Source: Naematelia aurantialba
Taxonomy: Eukaryota; Basidiomycota; Tremellomycetes; Tremellales; Naemateliaceae
Reading direction: 5' to 3'
DNA length: 64,000 bases
Assembly (NCBI GenBank): GCA_021527695.1
Contig: JAKFAO010000007.1
Coordinates: 868,001 to 932,000, forward strand
The first letter of the stretch is position 1; each line of letters opens with the position of its first letter. The position numbers and the translations under genes are program-made. Below are positions 1 through 8,847 of this stretch, piece after piece. The notes under the pieces are model-generated. The model did no database searches. It saw only the letters and a list, made by a program, of their open reading frames with translations, and was not told where the DNA came from.

Positions 1-1472
1 GTTTGGAAGCTCGAATGGTCCTTCCCGTGGAACGTGCAGGTGACGGGTCCATCGTCTTCCACGCGTTGCCTGTCCCCTTCACAGCTGGTACATTCGTTCA
101 TAATGCCTTTAACGTACCAGCCCTCGCATGATCTGCCCGCTTGCTGACAGGAGGTACAACGTGGTTCGGCCCCACTCATATAGAACCTGCGCCGGGAGTG
201 GCCAACAGAATAGCTAGTATTGGGTACGGCTCGCCCCTCGCGCTCTGTCGGTGTCTGAGATGATGTGGCCCTCGAAGGCGAGGAGCGTCGCCCTTTGGAC
301 GCTTGCTGTTGAGTCGTTCTCCCTCTGTTTCTCTTGTAGTCAAAGTGATTCGTGAATGACTCTCTCTCGAGGTCGCAGTCGTTCTTCCCCAGCTCGATGC
401 AATTCTGACAAGCGTGCATTTTACTGTGACTGTAGTCTCCCCGACAAATGGACAAGTCTGAACCTTGGCAGGTGCCGCAGCGGTGCCGGCCTTTCCATTC
501 GTATGTCCCTTCCACTGGATTCTGCCTTGTCGGTCTGCGTCTCTTGGTGACCGACTTTGCCTTCTCTCTAATCTTTCTCGTCTTGGGCTGAGAGTTCCCG
601 GAAAGTGAGACGGCGTCGGAAGGCCGTGCTGGACGATGCTGAGCCCCTTCTGGAACAGGACGTTGGCCGGACTGGAACTCGACACTATCACCCAAGTTCT
701 GACGTTCAGCGTAGCCGTCTGTTTGACGAGTGACAGACTTGTATCGGGCGTTGGTACTAGCGTCTGCGTTTGGGAAGTTCATCCACATTGATGAATCCTC
801 GGGCGGAGAAAGTGTAGTCTGCGATTGCTGAAAGAAGGTGTCAGTCGGGGACTGGTTTAGGCCCTCCAATTGTGACCACATAGGCGGGTAGACCGGCAGT
901 GTGGATGACGCGTGAGGCGGGAAGGGGAATTGATTGGCCTGTATCTGTGACTCGAGGAGACTTCCAGCTGTGGGGTTCGAAGCGTCTGCATGTAGATCCA
1001 AAATATCCCCCCAATCTTGGGGCCACTCAGCTGAAACGGGGGTTTCATGAGACCCCACAGGACTTGCGGGGCTATTTTCCTCAAGCAGCCCTGTAGCATG
1101 GTGATACTGTTCGACGGGAGTCGTGTATGGTAAGGTCGTTTGCCCCGGCGCGATGTTGCCACTGAACAGAAAGTCGGTTGGTTCCTCTGAGAGTGACGAC
1201 ACACTCGACCACGGAAAGTAGTCGTTGTGACCACTTGGCTGTGGCTGCGAGTCGCCTCCGGTGTGATTGTAACTGGGTTCCCATTCTTGTCCTAGCGGAG
1301 GGTGCAAGGGGAAATCATCGTCAGTGTTGCTGGTAGCTGAACCTTCTGGTCCATCCGTCTCAGGGATTGATGATTGGATTTCAATTAACTCGCTTATAGG
1401 CAAGGAATCCAACAGCTCCCATAGGGCTTGTTCATCGAGGTCTGCCTGATCGAAGACTTGCGTGGAAGACAT
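1..1472 (-). CDS. Acidic protein with two zinc-cluster-like Cys motifs (3' end cut by window)
   Basis: The reading frame is open from the ATG at 1472 to the left edge without an intron (about 490 codons, C-terminus missing). The first 230 or so residues are acidic and rich in Ser/Pro/Asp; a basic stretch follows. Two cysteine clusters come next: residues about 330-367 with spacing C-x2-C-x7-C-x11-C-x2-C-x7-C, and about 437-478 with C-x2-C-x6-C-x11-C-x2-C-x14-C. The spacing resembles Zn2Cys6 binuclear clusters but is looser, and the clusters sit at the C-terminal side rather than the N-terminus. Acidic N-terminus plus basic linker plus Cys cluster suggests a nuclear DNA-binding regulator, but that is inference. 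Relatives lie at 2708-3670 and 46744-47970. I do not recognise a named family. Confidence 0.75.
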   Translation of the reverse strand, partial: MSSTQVFDQADLDEQALWELLDSLPISELIEIQSSIPETDGPEGSATSNTDDDFPLHPPLGQEWEPSYNHTGGDSQPQPSGHNDYFPWSSVSSLSEEPTDFLFSGNIAPGQTTLPYTTPVEQYHHATGLLEENSPASPVGSHETPVSAEWPQDWGDILDLHADASNPTAGSLLESQIQANQFPFPPHASSTLPVYPPMWSQLEGLNQSPTDTFFQQSQTTLSPPEDSSMWMNFPNADASTNARYKSVTRQTDGYAERQNLGDSVEFQSGQRPVPEGAQHRPARPSDAVSLSGNSQPKTRKIREKAKSVTKRRRPTRQNPVEGTYEWKGRHRCGTCQGSDLSICRGDYSHSKMHACQNCIELGKNDCDLERESFTNHFDYKRNRGRTTQQQASKGRRSSPSRATSSQTPTEREGRAVPNTSYSVGHSRRRFYMSGAEPRCTSCQQAGRSCEGWYVKGIMNECTSCEGDRQRVEDDGPVTCTFHGKDHSSFQ

Positions 1473-2707
1473 GGTCAGTGGACTGCAGGAAGACAGGAAC
1501 GATCCCCTGGTTGAAGAGGATAGTGACCACTGAGCGGAGAACCAGTTCGTCTCAAAGGTAGCTTTCCCTTCATGTATGTTCTATTCCGACAAATCTGTTC
1601 AACAAATCGCCGCATCGAGATACAGACCCGCAATACCGAGAGGCGAATGCGTGCGAATGCGTGCGAAGACTGGCAGGATTCCCGCAGTTCGTGGCCTTTG
1701 CGATGCCTCTGATGCCTCTGACCTGTCAAGTATCTGCGGGTTCAAGGTCGATTACGCCTCATTAAAGTCAATCTGGTGCTTGTGTTACTTCGCACGGTGC
1801 GCAAAACCAAAACCTTTGCAGCGATCTTTCTTACGAGGCAAAATTGAGAAAGTAAACGCATCGCAATACTGTGAACTCTTTCAGGCATGCAGCAGAACAC
1901 GGAGATGGGTCAGTGTAGAATTGCATCTAGAGTACGTTGATGGAATGAAGTGTGTCGACCTCGGTGGCGAATTGGCTGTTGCTCAGTGTCACGGGCTGCG
2001 GTACGGGTTACGGCGGTGGTATACCTGGCGTGGACGAACGGTTTCTATATAGAACGGATGTATACTTGAGATGAGATGCGATACATTCGATGAGGATATC
2101 GAGACAGAGTTGATCTGCTATATACGAGGGACTACGTCACCCTACAGGGACTCATCGAATGGATTACTAAGGGACGGGGCACGTTCGGGGCGATACGGGT
2201 TCCCTTAGACGATATATCCAAAAAGGGGAAGTGCGATGGATTCCATGACACTCAGTGTCGTTCTGACTCTGCTGGTCCAAGTAATAGTTACACGGAAGCC
2301 GCGAAAAATAGATACTACAGTAGCAAGTCAGTGAAATAGTCGAGGATCACAGCCGGGGGGGCATGAAATCGAAGAAGGCATATCTGCGCACCTGGGCATA
2401 TTTGCCAGCGAACAGCTACATAGAACTAGGCATCCTAGTATTTCCCTCCCTTGATTATTGTAGAAACCTCGGCTCTTCCTATGCCGGAATTTGGAGTCAC
2501 GGCGGAAGAGTGCGGCCGACGCTACTGGAGACTTCCAACGAAAGGTTGTCATACTTACCTCCGTCCTACTCCTGCCGCTACTTCAATTAATATTCACAAA
2601 GTATGCATCGAGAGAACTGTCTTCTGATCTACAAGGACTTGAACTCGCCGAGACTGTATGTAAATCTCAACGGACGTAGTCACCTCGCCATCAAAGTTGC
2701 CTGCCCA
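1473..2707. other. Intergenic stretch between two zinc-cluster-like genes
   Basis: This 1.2 kb holds the upstream region of the gene ending at the window edge and the downstream region of the next. A 158-codon plus-strand frame at 1576-2052 shows no motif I recognise and is probably chance. TATA-like runs occur near 2045, 2117 and 2211 but none sits at a convincing distance from a start codon. Confidence 0.5.
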
Positions 2708-3670
2708 TCAAAGTCTCCGTTGCGAAGTGCTGCTTTCGTGCGTAGAGCTACTAGATCTCTTTCGGTCTCGAGGTTTGTGCTGTCGACCTGCGTGCTCACA
2801 TGGTAAGCTTGGATGGCTGGATGGCAACCTCTTGCAGGTGCTGCACAGTCTCATCTCCCCGTTGACGTTTTGGCCGGAGCAAGTCGTGATGTGCGAGTCT
2901 TGGCAGCTTTTGCAGCGTCGGGCCCCTTGAAAAAAGTAACGTGGGGTTTCTCGAAGCCGCCTATCTCTTTTGGTCGGGCGGGGAGGCCGCGCTCGGCCGT
3001 GGTCCCACGTCAATAATTCTCCTACATCTTCGTTTGAGGCTTGGGGGATTTGCATCATGACGACCTGCTGAGTACCTGTCGAACTACTAGTGGTAGGAGA
3101 CGTTGAAGAAGCCGCTTGCTGGCTTGAGGTGGTGGTCTGATCGGAACCCGATGGTAACTGTCCATAGGCCGACCTTCTGAAAGCCTGGTGAGAAGGATCC
3201 AGTCGGCCGGAATGACTTCTCCAGTCGAGAGTGATAGGGAGAGATCCGTGAGCCGGGGCGGTAGGAAAAGTTGGGTATGTCGAGTGCGCTTGGGAGGTGT
3301 TTTGCATAAAAGGCGAGCCGATGGGATGAGGAGTCGAGCCATCATCCATTATAGTTGTATCCCACCAAGCGCTTGGAGTCGAAGGGCCTGGAGTGCTTGT
3401 TTCCGGAGAGGCATAGTGCTGATGGTAAGGGTTCTGACCTCGAAGCATATCCATAAAGTCCGGAGGAGACTCCGAAGCATTTTCCGCTTCTTCACTGGTG
3501 GTGCCAGTTCCAAGACGAAGAGAGTTGCTGTCCGCCGGCGGAGGCGCCGCATTCGCCCAGGCGAGAAACTGTTCAAAGAAGTCACGAGCGGTAAACTGCT
3601 CCTCGTCCCCAGAGGCTGGGGGGATACCGTCATTCCAAGTAAACGAGTTGTAGTCTGGCTCCGAGGACAT
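2708..3670 (-). CDS. Acidic protein with one C-terminal zinc-cluster-like Cys motif
   Basis: Intronless frame of 320 residues. The N-terminal 230 residues are acidic and Ser/Thr/Pro/Gln-rich, with no predicted fold. A basic patch (PPRPTKRDRR) precedes a cysteine cluster at residues 253-291 with spacing C-x2-C-x7-C-x11-C-x2-C-x11-C, then a basic Ser-rich tail. The layout matches the neighbour at 1-1472, which has two such clusters, and the gene at 46744-47970. The start at 3670 is the first ATG after an in-frame stop; it lies in a 27-bp tandem duplication whose outer copy has ATA in place of ATG. Same-strand adjacency with its relative suggests local duplication. A transcriptional regulator is a reasonable guess, no more. 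Confidence 0.75.
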   Translation of the reverse strand: MSSEPDYNSFTWNDGIPPASGDEEQFTARDFFEQFLAWANAAPPPADSNSLRLGTGTTSEEAENASESPPDFMDMLRGQNPYHQHYASPETSTPGPSTPSAWWDTTIMDDGSTPHPIGSPFMQNTSQAHSTYPTFPTAPAHGSLPITLDWRSHSGRLDPSHQAFRRSAYGQLPSGSDQTTTSSQQAASSTSPTTSSSTGTQQVVMMQIPQASNEDVGELLTWDHGRARPPRPTKRDRRLRETPRYFFQGARRCKSCQDSHITTCSGQNVNGEMRLCSTCKRLPSSHPSLPCEHAGRQHKPRDRKRSSSSTHESSTSQRRL

Positions 3671-3703
3671 TGTAGTGTAGTCTGGTTCCGAGGGTATTGT
3701 AGT
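3650..3703. repeat. 27-bp imperfect tandem duplication over a start codon
   Basis: Copies at 3650-3676 and 3677-3703 differ at three positions. The inner copy contains the start codon of the minus-strand gene at 2708-3670. The outer copy keeps the frame but reads ATA where the inner reads ATG. Confidence 0.9.
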
Positions 3704-4463
3704 GCACTTCTGGGAGTCGTGGAGAGGAAAATCACGTTCGAGGACAATTCGCGACGAAGACAGCGTACAAACGCCGACTCATATGGCTTTCCCTCGCCAC
3801 TATAGCTGTCCTTTTTCTGATGCTCCACAGGCGGTCAAATTCGTTGAAGCACATTGAAGCGCATCGCCTTCTAGGGACCCTTTTTCTTGGCCTCGGGCCC
3901 CCAATTTCAGTGTGAATCTAGCAATTTCGATGCGCAGCAACTCGGTTGACCCATTGAGCAGTGGCTACGTCCGGACGGTCCGTGCACTGAATGGACGCAC
4001 AGTACGAACAACGTAATATTGAAGCCGTGGGCTTCGTTTCTTGGATATACATGTGATACACATTCTAGGATGGCAGCTTGCAAAGTCTCAAGTCTCCCAG
4101 AGACATTGTGTCAACGCTATGAATGTGAATGGACAGGTGCAAATTCCAACTTGCCACTCAAATCAGCCTCTGCTCACTGACGTTGGTGTGAGCCGGGACT
4201 CACTACACAGTTTGAGACTGGAGAGTCGCCTGGCCAACAGACATGTGTCTCACAGAATCAGTGTCCTTCCTGTAGGTGAGTTGTTGAGATTCCAACCAGG
4301 CAGGGAATCAGTCACAGTAAGTCTCGGCATCTGAAACACCACGGGAGAACCCCGCGTCTTCTCAAAAGACGGCTCGTGCGCCTGCGTGTTTTTCGTCCAT
4401 TCATCCTTTGCACTCCTCTTTCCTTTCTACTCTCCCTTCAACTGTCAACTCGTTGCTTCCACC
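3704..4463. other. Intergenic, divergent upstream regions
   Basis: About 760 bp between divergent genes. A 97-codon plus-strand frame at 4041-4334 has no recognisable motif. Nothing else is evident. Confidence 0.5.
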
Positions 4464-5512
4464 ATGCTGCTGTCCCTCGGTTGGCTCGCACTAAGCACCT
4501 GCATCGTGTGGGCACAGTCACTGACGGTCACTCAACCTTCGGCCGCTCATTGGTGTGAGTGTTTTCCTTCCCAAGATAGCCTCCCCCGTCCCTCTCTCTC
4601 AAGTTCATACAGCTTCTGCGAGGGAAATGCAGCGAGAATCCATTTGATCTGGCCTGACATCCACACAGGGATCGCTAATGAACTTGACACCCTGGCATGG
4701 ACCGCTGGTACAAATCCACCCTCAGAATTTTCCGTCTTCCTCGCCAATCCGGACACCAACGTGCTGGTAAACACTCTCCGATACTTGCACTTGACGGAAC
4801 GCTGATACTCAGTTAGACAGACAAGCTGGCGTTGATTTCGGAACAGCCTCTGTACGATTATTCAGAGACCATCAACCCGTGCGTGCTTCCCCTTATACCG
4901 ACGCCCTTCCTTCTCAGGTACCTTTCGAGACGGCCCTTGCAAGGGGGAGCTCGTCAAAGTCTTTCATAGTGCTTCGAAAAGCCTCAATTCTGATTCTCGC
5001 TTAGGGGGAAGATTACACCAAGCACAGGCTACACGATCCAGCTGACCGACGTGTTGAACTCTAGCAGTGAGCCGGCTGACCTTGCTCCACCGGCCTTTCC
5101 TCAGGTCCTTCCACCCCCCCCCACCCATTCCACCGTTGTATAGAGGGCATGGAGGGTCACCAATACCATCCGCGAATGCCTGCGCTCTCGCGTCACTGTT
5201 CAACAATAATTGAACGAGCTGACCTGATCAGACATCTACGCGACTTCCGAAGCCTTTGAAATCAAGGCTGAAGGGTCCGCCTACCCACCGCAGACTACTG
5301 ACTCTGGAACGCCGTCGTCCAACTCGACGTCGAATACCCCTTCGGGCGCCTCGACATCAGCCTCGAACGTGTCCGCCTCTGCCTCTTCTACTAAACAGAA
5401 GAGTGACGCATCCAAGAACATCGGTCTCCATCATGCTCTCCAAACGGGTGGTGGGATTCTTGGAGGGATGCTAGCTTTCGAAGCTCTAATTGGCTTCTTG
5501 GGACATAACTAA
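4464..5512 (+). CDS. Secreted Kre9/Knh1-like Ser-Thr-rich wall protein, probable GPI anchor
   Basis: Five exons close in phase: 4464-4554, 4669-4766, 4817-4878, 5005-5066, 5232-5512, giving 197 residues. A signal peptide (about 20 residues, ending at WAQS) is followed by a beta-sandwich of the yeast cell-wall Kre9/Knh1-like N-terminal type, with LTVTQPSAAHWW, FSVFLANPDTNVL, STGYTIQLTDVLNSS and YATSEAFEIK. A Ser/Thr/Asn-rich linker of about 50 residues follows, then a hydrophobic C-terminus (GGGILGGMLAFEALIGFLG) typical of a GPI-attachment signal. Basidiomycetes have several such extracellular proteins; the family is linked to beta-1,6-glucan or wall assembly, but the role of this member is unknown. 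The small fourth exon is chosen because it alone keeps phase and the conserved GYT motif. Confidence 0.88.
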
Positions 5513-5945
5513 CGATGGGATGTGTGGGCTTAGGAGTCCTCATGCCCGGAGCCCGCTTTCATTGTGTGTGCTCGACTCTATGGACTGTCTCATTCCTCTC
5601 TGGTCAGTCTTTGTATCTACCTGTACGGTAATGGGGTTTTCGTGTATTCAGCTTGGGTTTGAGGTCTCGTTTTTGTATCATGTTCGACTCTGCTCTCCCG
5701 CATACCCGTTTACAGACATACTATGAATTGCTACACGACATGGACGCATGCGTGACTCCTGAGAGGAAAATCAGGCGCCACTTTAGTTTTGCCACACCAA
5801 GTCAACGCGAGCTACGTAACAGAATACTGCTTCCCTCTTATCACGCTCGTCAAGGCTACTTCTCCCTGCCGTACAACCAGCCTTCTATCTTTACCACTGC
5901 GGTCCTGCCTTTAGCGTTGTCACTGCTCTGCTGCTGACAACGAGC
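5513..5945. other. Intergenic, no gene seen
   Basis: About 430 bp between two plus-strand genes. I looked here for a SPRY domain that would extend the downstream CTLH gene towards a Ran-binding-protein layout and found none. The 94-codon frame at 5653-5937 has no motif. Confidence 0.5.
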
Positions 5946-7356
5946 ATGAACGCCGCCAGCTCGAGTCTGCCTGGAGATCCCGAGAGCCTTGTGAGTATAG
6001 CGCTCCGCTCCCGGCTCTGTTGCATTCACGAATCGGGTCTGGCAGGAAGCTGACCAGCCGTGAAGCACCACATCGTGCTGGACTATGTCACCACACATGC
6101 CTTTGCCTCGACTGCGAAGATCCTGGCGCGACCTCGCAGACCCGCCTCACATTCAACGGATCCGTCCACGCATAACGGGACGGCCGAGTCGGTGGAGGAG
6201 AATGGCGATGGATCGATGGATGTGGACGTGGAGATTGGCGGCAGTGTAGAGTCTGCAAGGAAGGCGGCAAAGCGGCCTATGTACGGCGAGAGACTGATGG
6301 ACCCTGTCTCCTTGGAATCGGCTGAACGGCGGAGAAGTGAGTTGTTGTATTCGTATTCGACCTGGCGCAGGTTGGTAGGAAGAACTAAAACTCATCCGAG
6401 TAGATATCCTCAACCATATTCTGAACGGCGCGATCATGCGCGCCGTCGAGGCTCTCGAGACCCACTTTCCAGCAGTGCTCGCAGAGCCTGTGGAGGTGGG
6501 GACAAACGGAACTTCTAGACCAACGACCACACCGGGCAGTTACTCGAATGGTGACTCTCCTGTCCATCCGCCCTGGTCATCTTTTTCCCTTTCCGCTGTG
6601 CCGCCTCCTCTTCCCGACCACGCCATGCCGGTCTTTCCAAAGTCCACACTCCCGGCCCATGTGCGACTCAATCTCCAGATCCAGCAGTTTATCGAGTCGT
6701 TTCGCCAGCTTGGGCCGTCGTCGCCTTCCTCACCGTCGTCCTCAATCTCCTCACTCACGTCGTCGATGCACATGTCGACCTCGCTGCACCACAATGGCAC
6801 CTCCTCCTCCGGGGCAACACTCACCAACGCCCTAACCGCTGCGCAAGGGCTACACAGCGAAGCCAAGAAGCTGCCAGCCGATGCCCGAGCCGTGTACCTC
6901 CAGGAGATCAAGGACGTCGGCGCGCTCTTCGCGTACACTAACCCGGAGACGAGCATCCTCAAAGGATTCCTGGAACAGGGGAGGCGCATTGCGCTGGCCG
7001 AGCAGGTCAATCGGGCCGTACTACGTGAGCACCCAAGTCGTGGAGCTCTCTCACCCGTGCTGACCATCGCACTCAAGGCTCCGAAGGGCGTCAGGCAGAG
7101 TCCATGCTAGAGTTCATTGCGAGACGGACGGATGCGTGCTACTCCCTCTTACTGCAGCATTCGATCGATCCACGGCCCACATCCGGCGAAGCACCTTCCC
7201 GCAGAGCAGGTTGGATCAGCAATGTGAGTGCTCTGCTCGGGGCGTCTGGCCAATCTGCTACTGAGACTGAGACTGATGGTGCAGTACTTCAAACGGCATA
7301 GGGGGCCGGGCGTAACATTCCGAACGAGGGAGCTTGTGGATCGGCCCCTCTTGTAG
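5946..7356 (+). CDS. LisH-CTLH-CRA domain protein (RanBPM/GID family)
   Basis: Five exons in phase: 5946-5994, 6058-6336, 6383-7024, 7078-7223, 7285-7356; 395 residues. A LisH-like motif (TVKHHIVLDYVTTHAF) starts at about residue 17, a CTLH helix (VDILNHILNGAIMRAVEALE) at about 116, and CRA segments (RLNLQIQQFIESF; AYTNPETSILKGFLEQGRR; ESMLEFIARRTDACYSLLL) follow. A Ser/Pro/Thr-rich stretch interrupts the CTLH and CRA helices, and another acidic insert separates LisH from CTLH. Proteins with this layout are scaffold subunits of the GID/CTLH ubiquitin ligase. No SPRY domain is visible, so it is not a full RanBPM/Vid30, and it is longer than Gid8. The first intron is the least certain: its acceptor lies very close to its likely branch point. 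Confidence 0.8.
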
Positions 7357-7624
7357 GAAGGGCGGCGTTGGAGCTGACGCATATACTTCGCGAACAAGCG
7401 AAGCGAAGCAGCGACGAACGCACACGGTAGTTGGAAAGAGCGGTACCATGTTGGTGTGATTCACCGTGTTGTAGTGGTCGGCTGTGTCATAGTGTGACGT
7501 ACATGCATCTTGCCTTGTCATGTCCTTGTCTGTGCTGCTTGGATTACACCTTGTCCACCACCGTGCCTAACCGCTTACACGGCCACGCCGCTCTCTCTAT
7601 TGCTACCCATACTATCTATCGCGC

Positions 7625-8437
7625 TTACTCGTCATCCTCTGGGACTTCTGCGCGGACAGGTCGGCCACCCAGCTCTCGCTCAAGCCCGTTATATGGGAAC
7701 GCTCTCGGTACACACGGCGGCTCGGGCGAGTTCAAGTATAGAAAGTACACGAAGATGCCGATGAGCCCAAATGCGACGCCGATCTGTTTCATCAGCATTG
7801 TTGTGTCCGGCATCGGCGTGTAACGTACTTGTTTAGCTGCTGCCGTGCCGGTGATCGGTTGCGGGTCGGGTCCAAATACGCTGACCAGCTCCTCAGACTC
7901 GTGCAGCTAGGGAACTTCAGCTAGCTGGCCTGCAGGATAAGGGCGGAAGAGCACGGCCAGGTGAAGAGGTGGATAATAGAGGGCACGAAAAACAGGGTCC
8001 AAGAGGAACGGGTACGTGGGATGCAAGGGGGAGAGGGTAGAGGGTAAAGGTGATAGGGAAGAGGGAAGAGAGATGGGCTGGTGAGGGAAAAAGAAGTAGA
8101 GAAAGCAACGAACAGTCTCTCCAAAGTTGCGGCGTTCCTGCATGTCCCACCAGCCGTACGGCTGACGCCGCAGCCGCGATACCAGAGGCAGTTGCGGGTA
8201 TCCATTCACTGCATTGCCCGCTCATCAGACTACAGCACTCTTGCGATTCGGCTGGGGATAGGTGTGCTCACGTTGAGGATCGGGCTCTTCACCCGCTGCC
8301 AATGTCGTCGGCTCTTCCTTTGGAGTTTCTGGGGGCACGGCGGAAGCCGATGCCCATCGCTGGACTAGAGACGCCGACCGCCGCGGGACCGATCGCGGTA
8401 GTCGCGGTAGCGTGCGTACGAGTGTTGAACGGATCAT
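7625..8437 (-). CDS. NDUFB8: Mitochondrial complex I subunit NDUFB8 (ASHI) homologue
   Basis: Four exons in phase: 8272-8437, 8114-8208, 7829-7906, 7625-7783; 165 residues. The N-terminus is a mitochondrial presequence (MIRSTLVRTLPRLPR, no acidic residues). The family core follows: DPQLNGYPQLPLVS, GWWDMQERRNFGET and LHESEELVSVFGPD. One transmembrane helix (about residues 114-130, VAFGLIGIFVYFLYL) precedes the conserved tail PRAFPYNGLERELGG. NDUFB8 is an accessory membrane-arm subunit of NADH:ubiquinone oxidoreductase in the inner membrane. The last exon on its own would look like an orphan small membrane protein; the conserved order of motifs and exact phases tie it to the upstream exons. The third intron is only 45 nt. 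Confidence 0.9.
7857..7875. other. Conserved FGPD motif in NDUFB8 exon 3
   Basis: The short exon 7829-7906 encodes the SVFGPDPQPI segment that links the soluble and membrane parts of NDUFB8; it is easy to miss because it lies between frames. Confidence 0.6.
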
Positions 8438-8847
8438 CGTTGGGCGTCCCTCGTTGACTGCAAGAGACAGAGAACCAATAGACTGCTCACGAAATGCGAG
8501 GGGAGCCACCGCCGCCTAAAATGGAGGACCGAATAAGAAGCACAGATGAGCTGCTGTTGCCACCGTTGTTTTCATTGTGCGATTCAAAGTCTAGATTTTT
8601 CCTGCCTATATACCCCTGTCGCTCGACAAAGTACCCTGGGACCGTGCTGTCTGCCCTCGGTCTGCTTCGAGGCTCCAGGTCATCTGGTCGACAGTGCCAG
8701 AATCTAAGCTTTCTAGCGACCTCGCGGGCAGACCCCTCGGTGCGAGATGGGTGTGATCGTCCGTGAGTCGATTGTCTATTGTCTATTGTTCTACGCTCTC
8801 TTCCTCGAGAATGCTGATATTGTTTCTCAGCCGGGCTCAATAAGAGC
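8438..8847. other. Divergent promoter region between NDUFB8 and BDP1
   Basis: About 410 bp. A likely 5' UTR intron of BDP1 ends at about 8830 (polypyrimidine followed by TTTCTCAG). No other feature seen. Confidence 0.45.

Noticed and set aside
5520..5945. SPRY domain upstream of the CTLH-CRA gene
   Set aside because: I searched all plus-strand frames for SPRY-like sequence with splice sites and saw none.
7625..7813. Stand-alone 62-residue membrane protein
   Set aside because: It is the last exon of NDUFB8. The motif order and phases across 8437-7625 match the family; its apparent ATG lies inside an intron.
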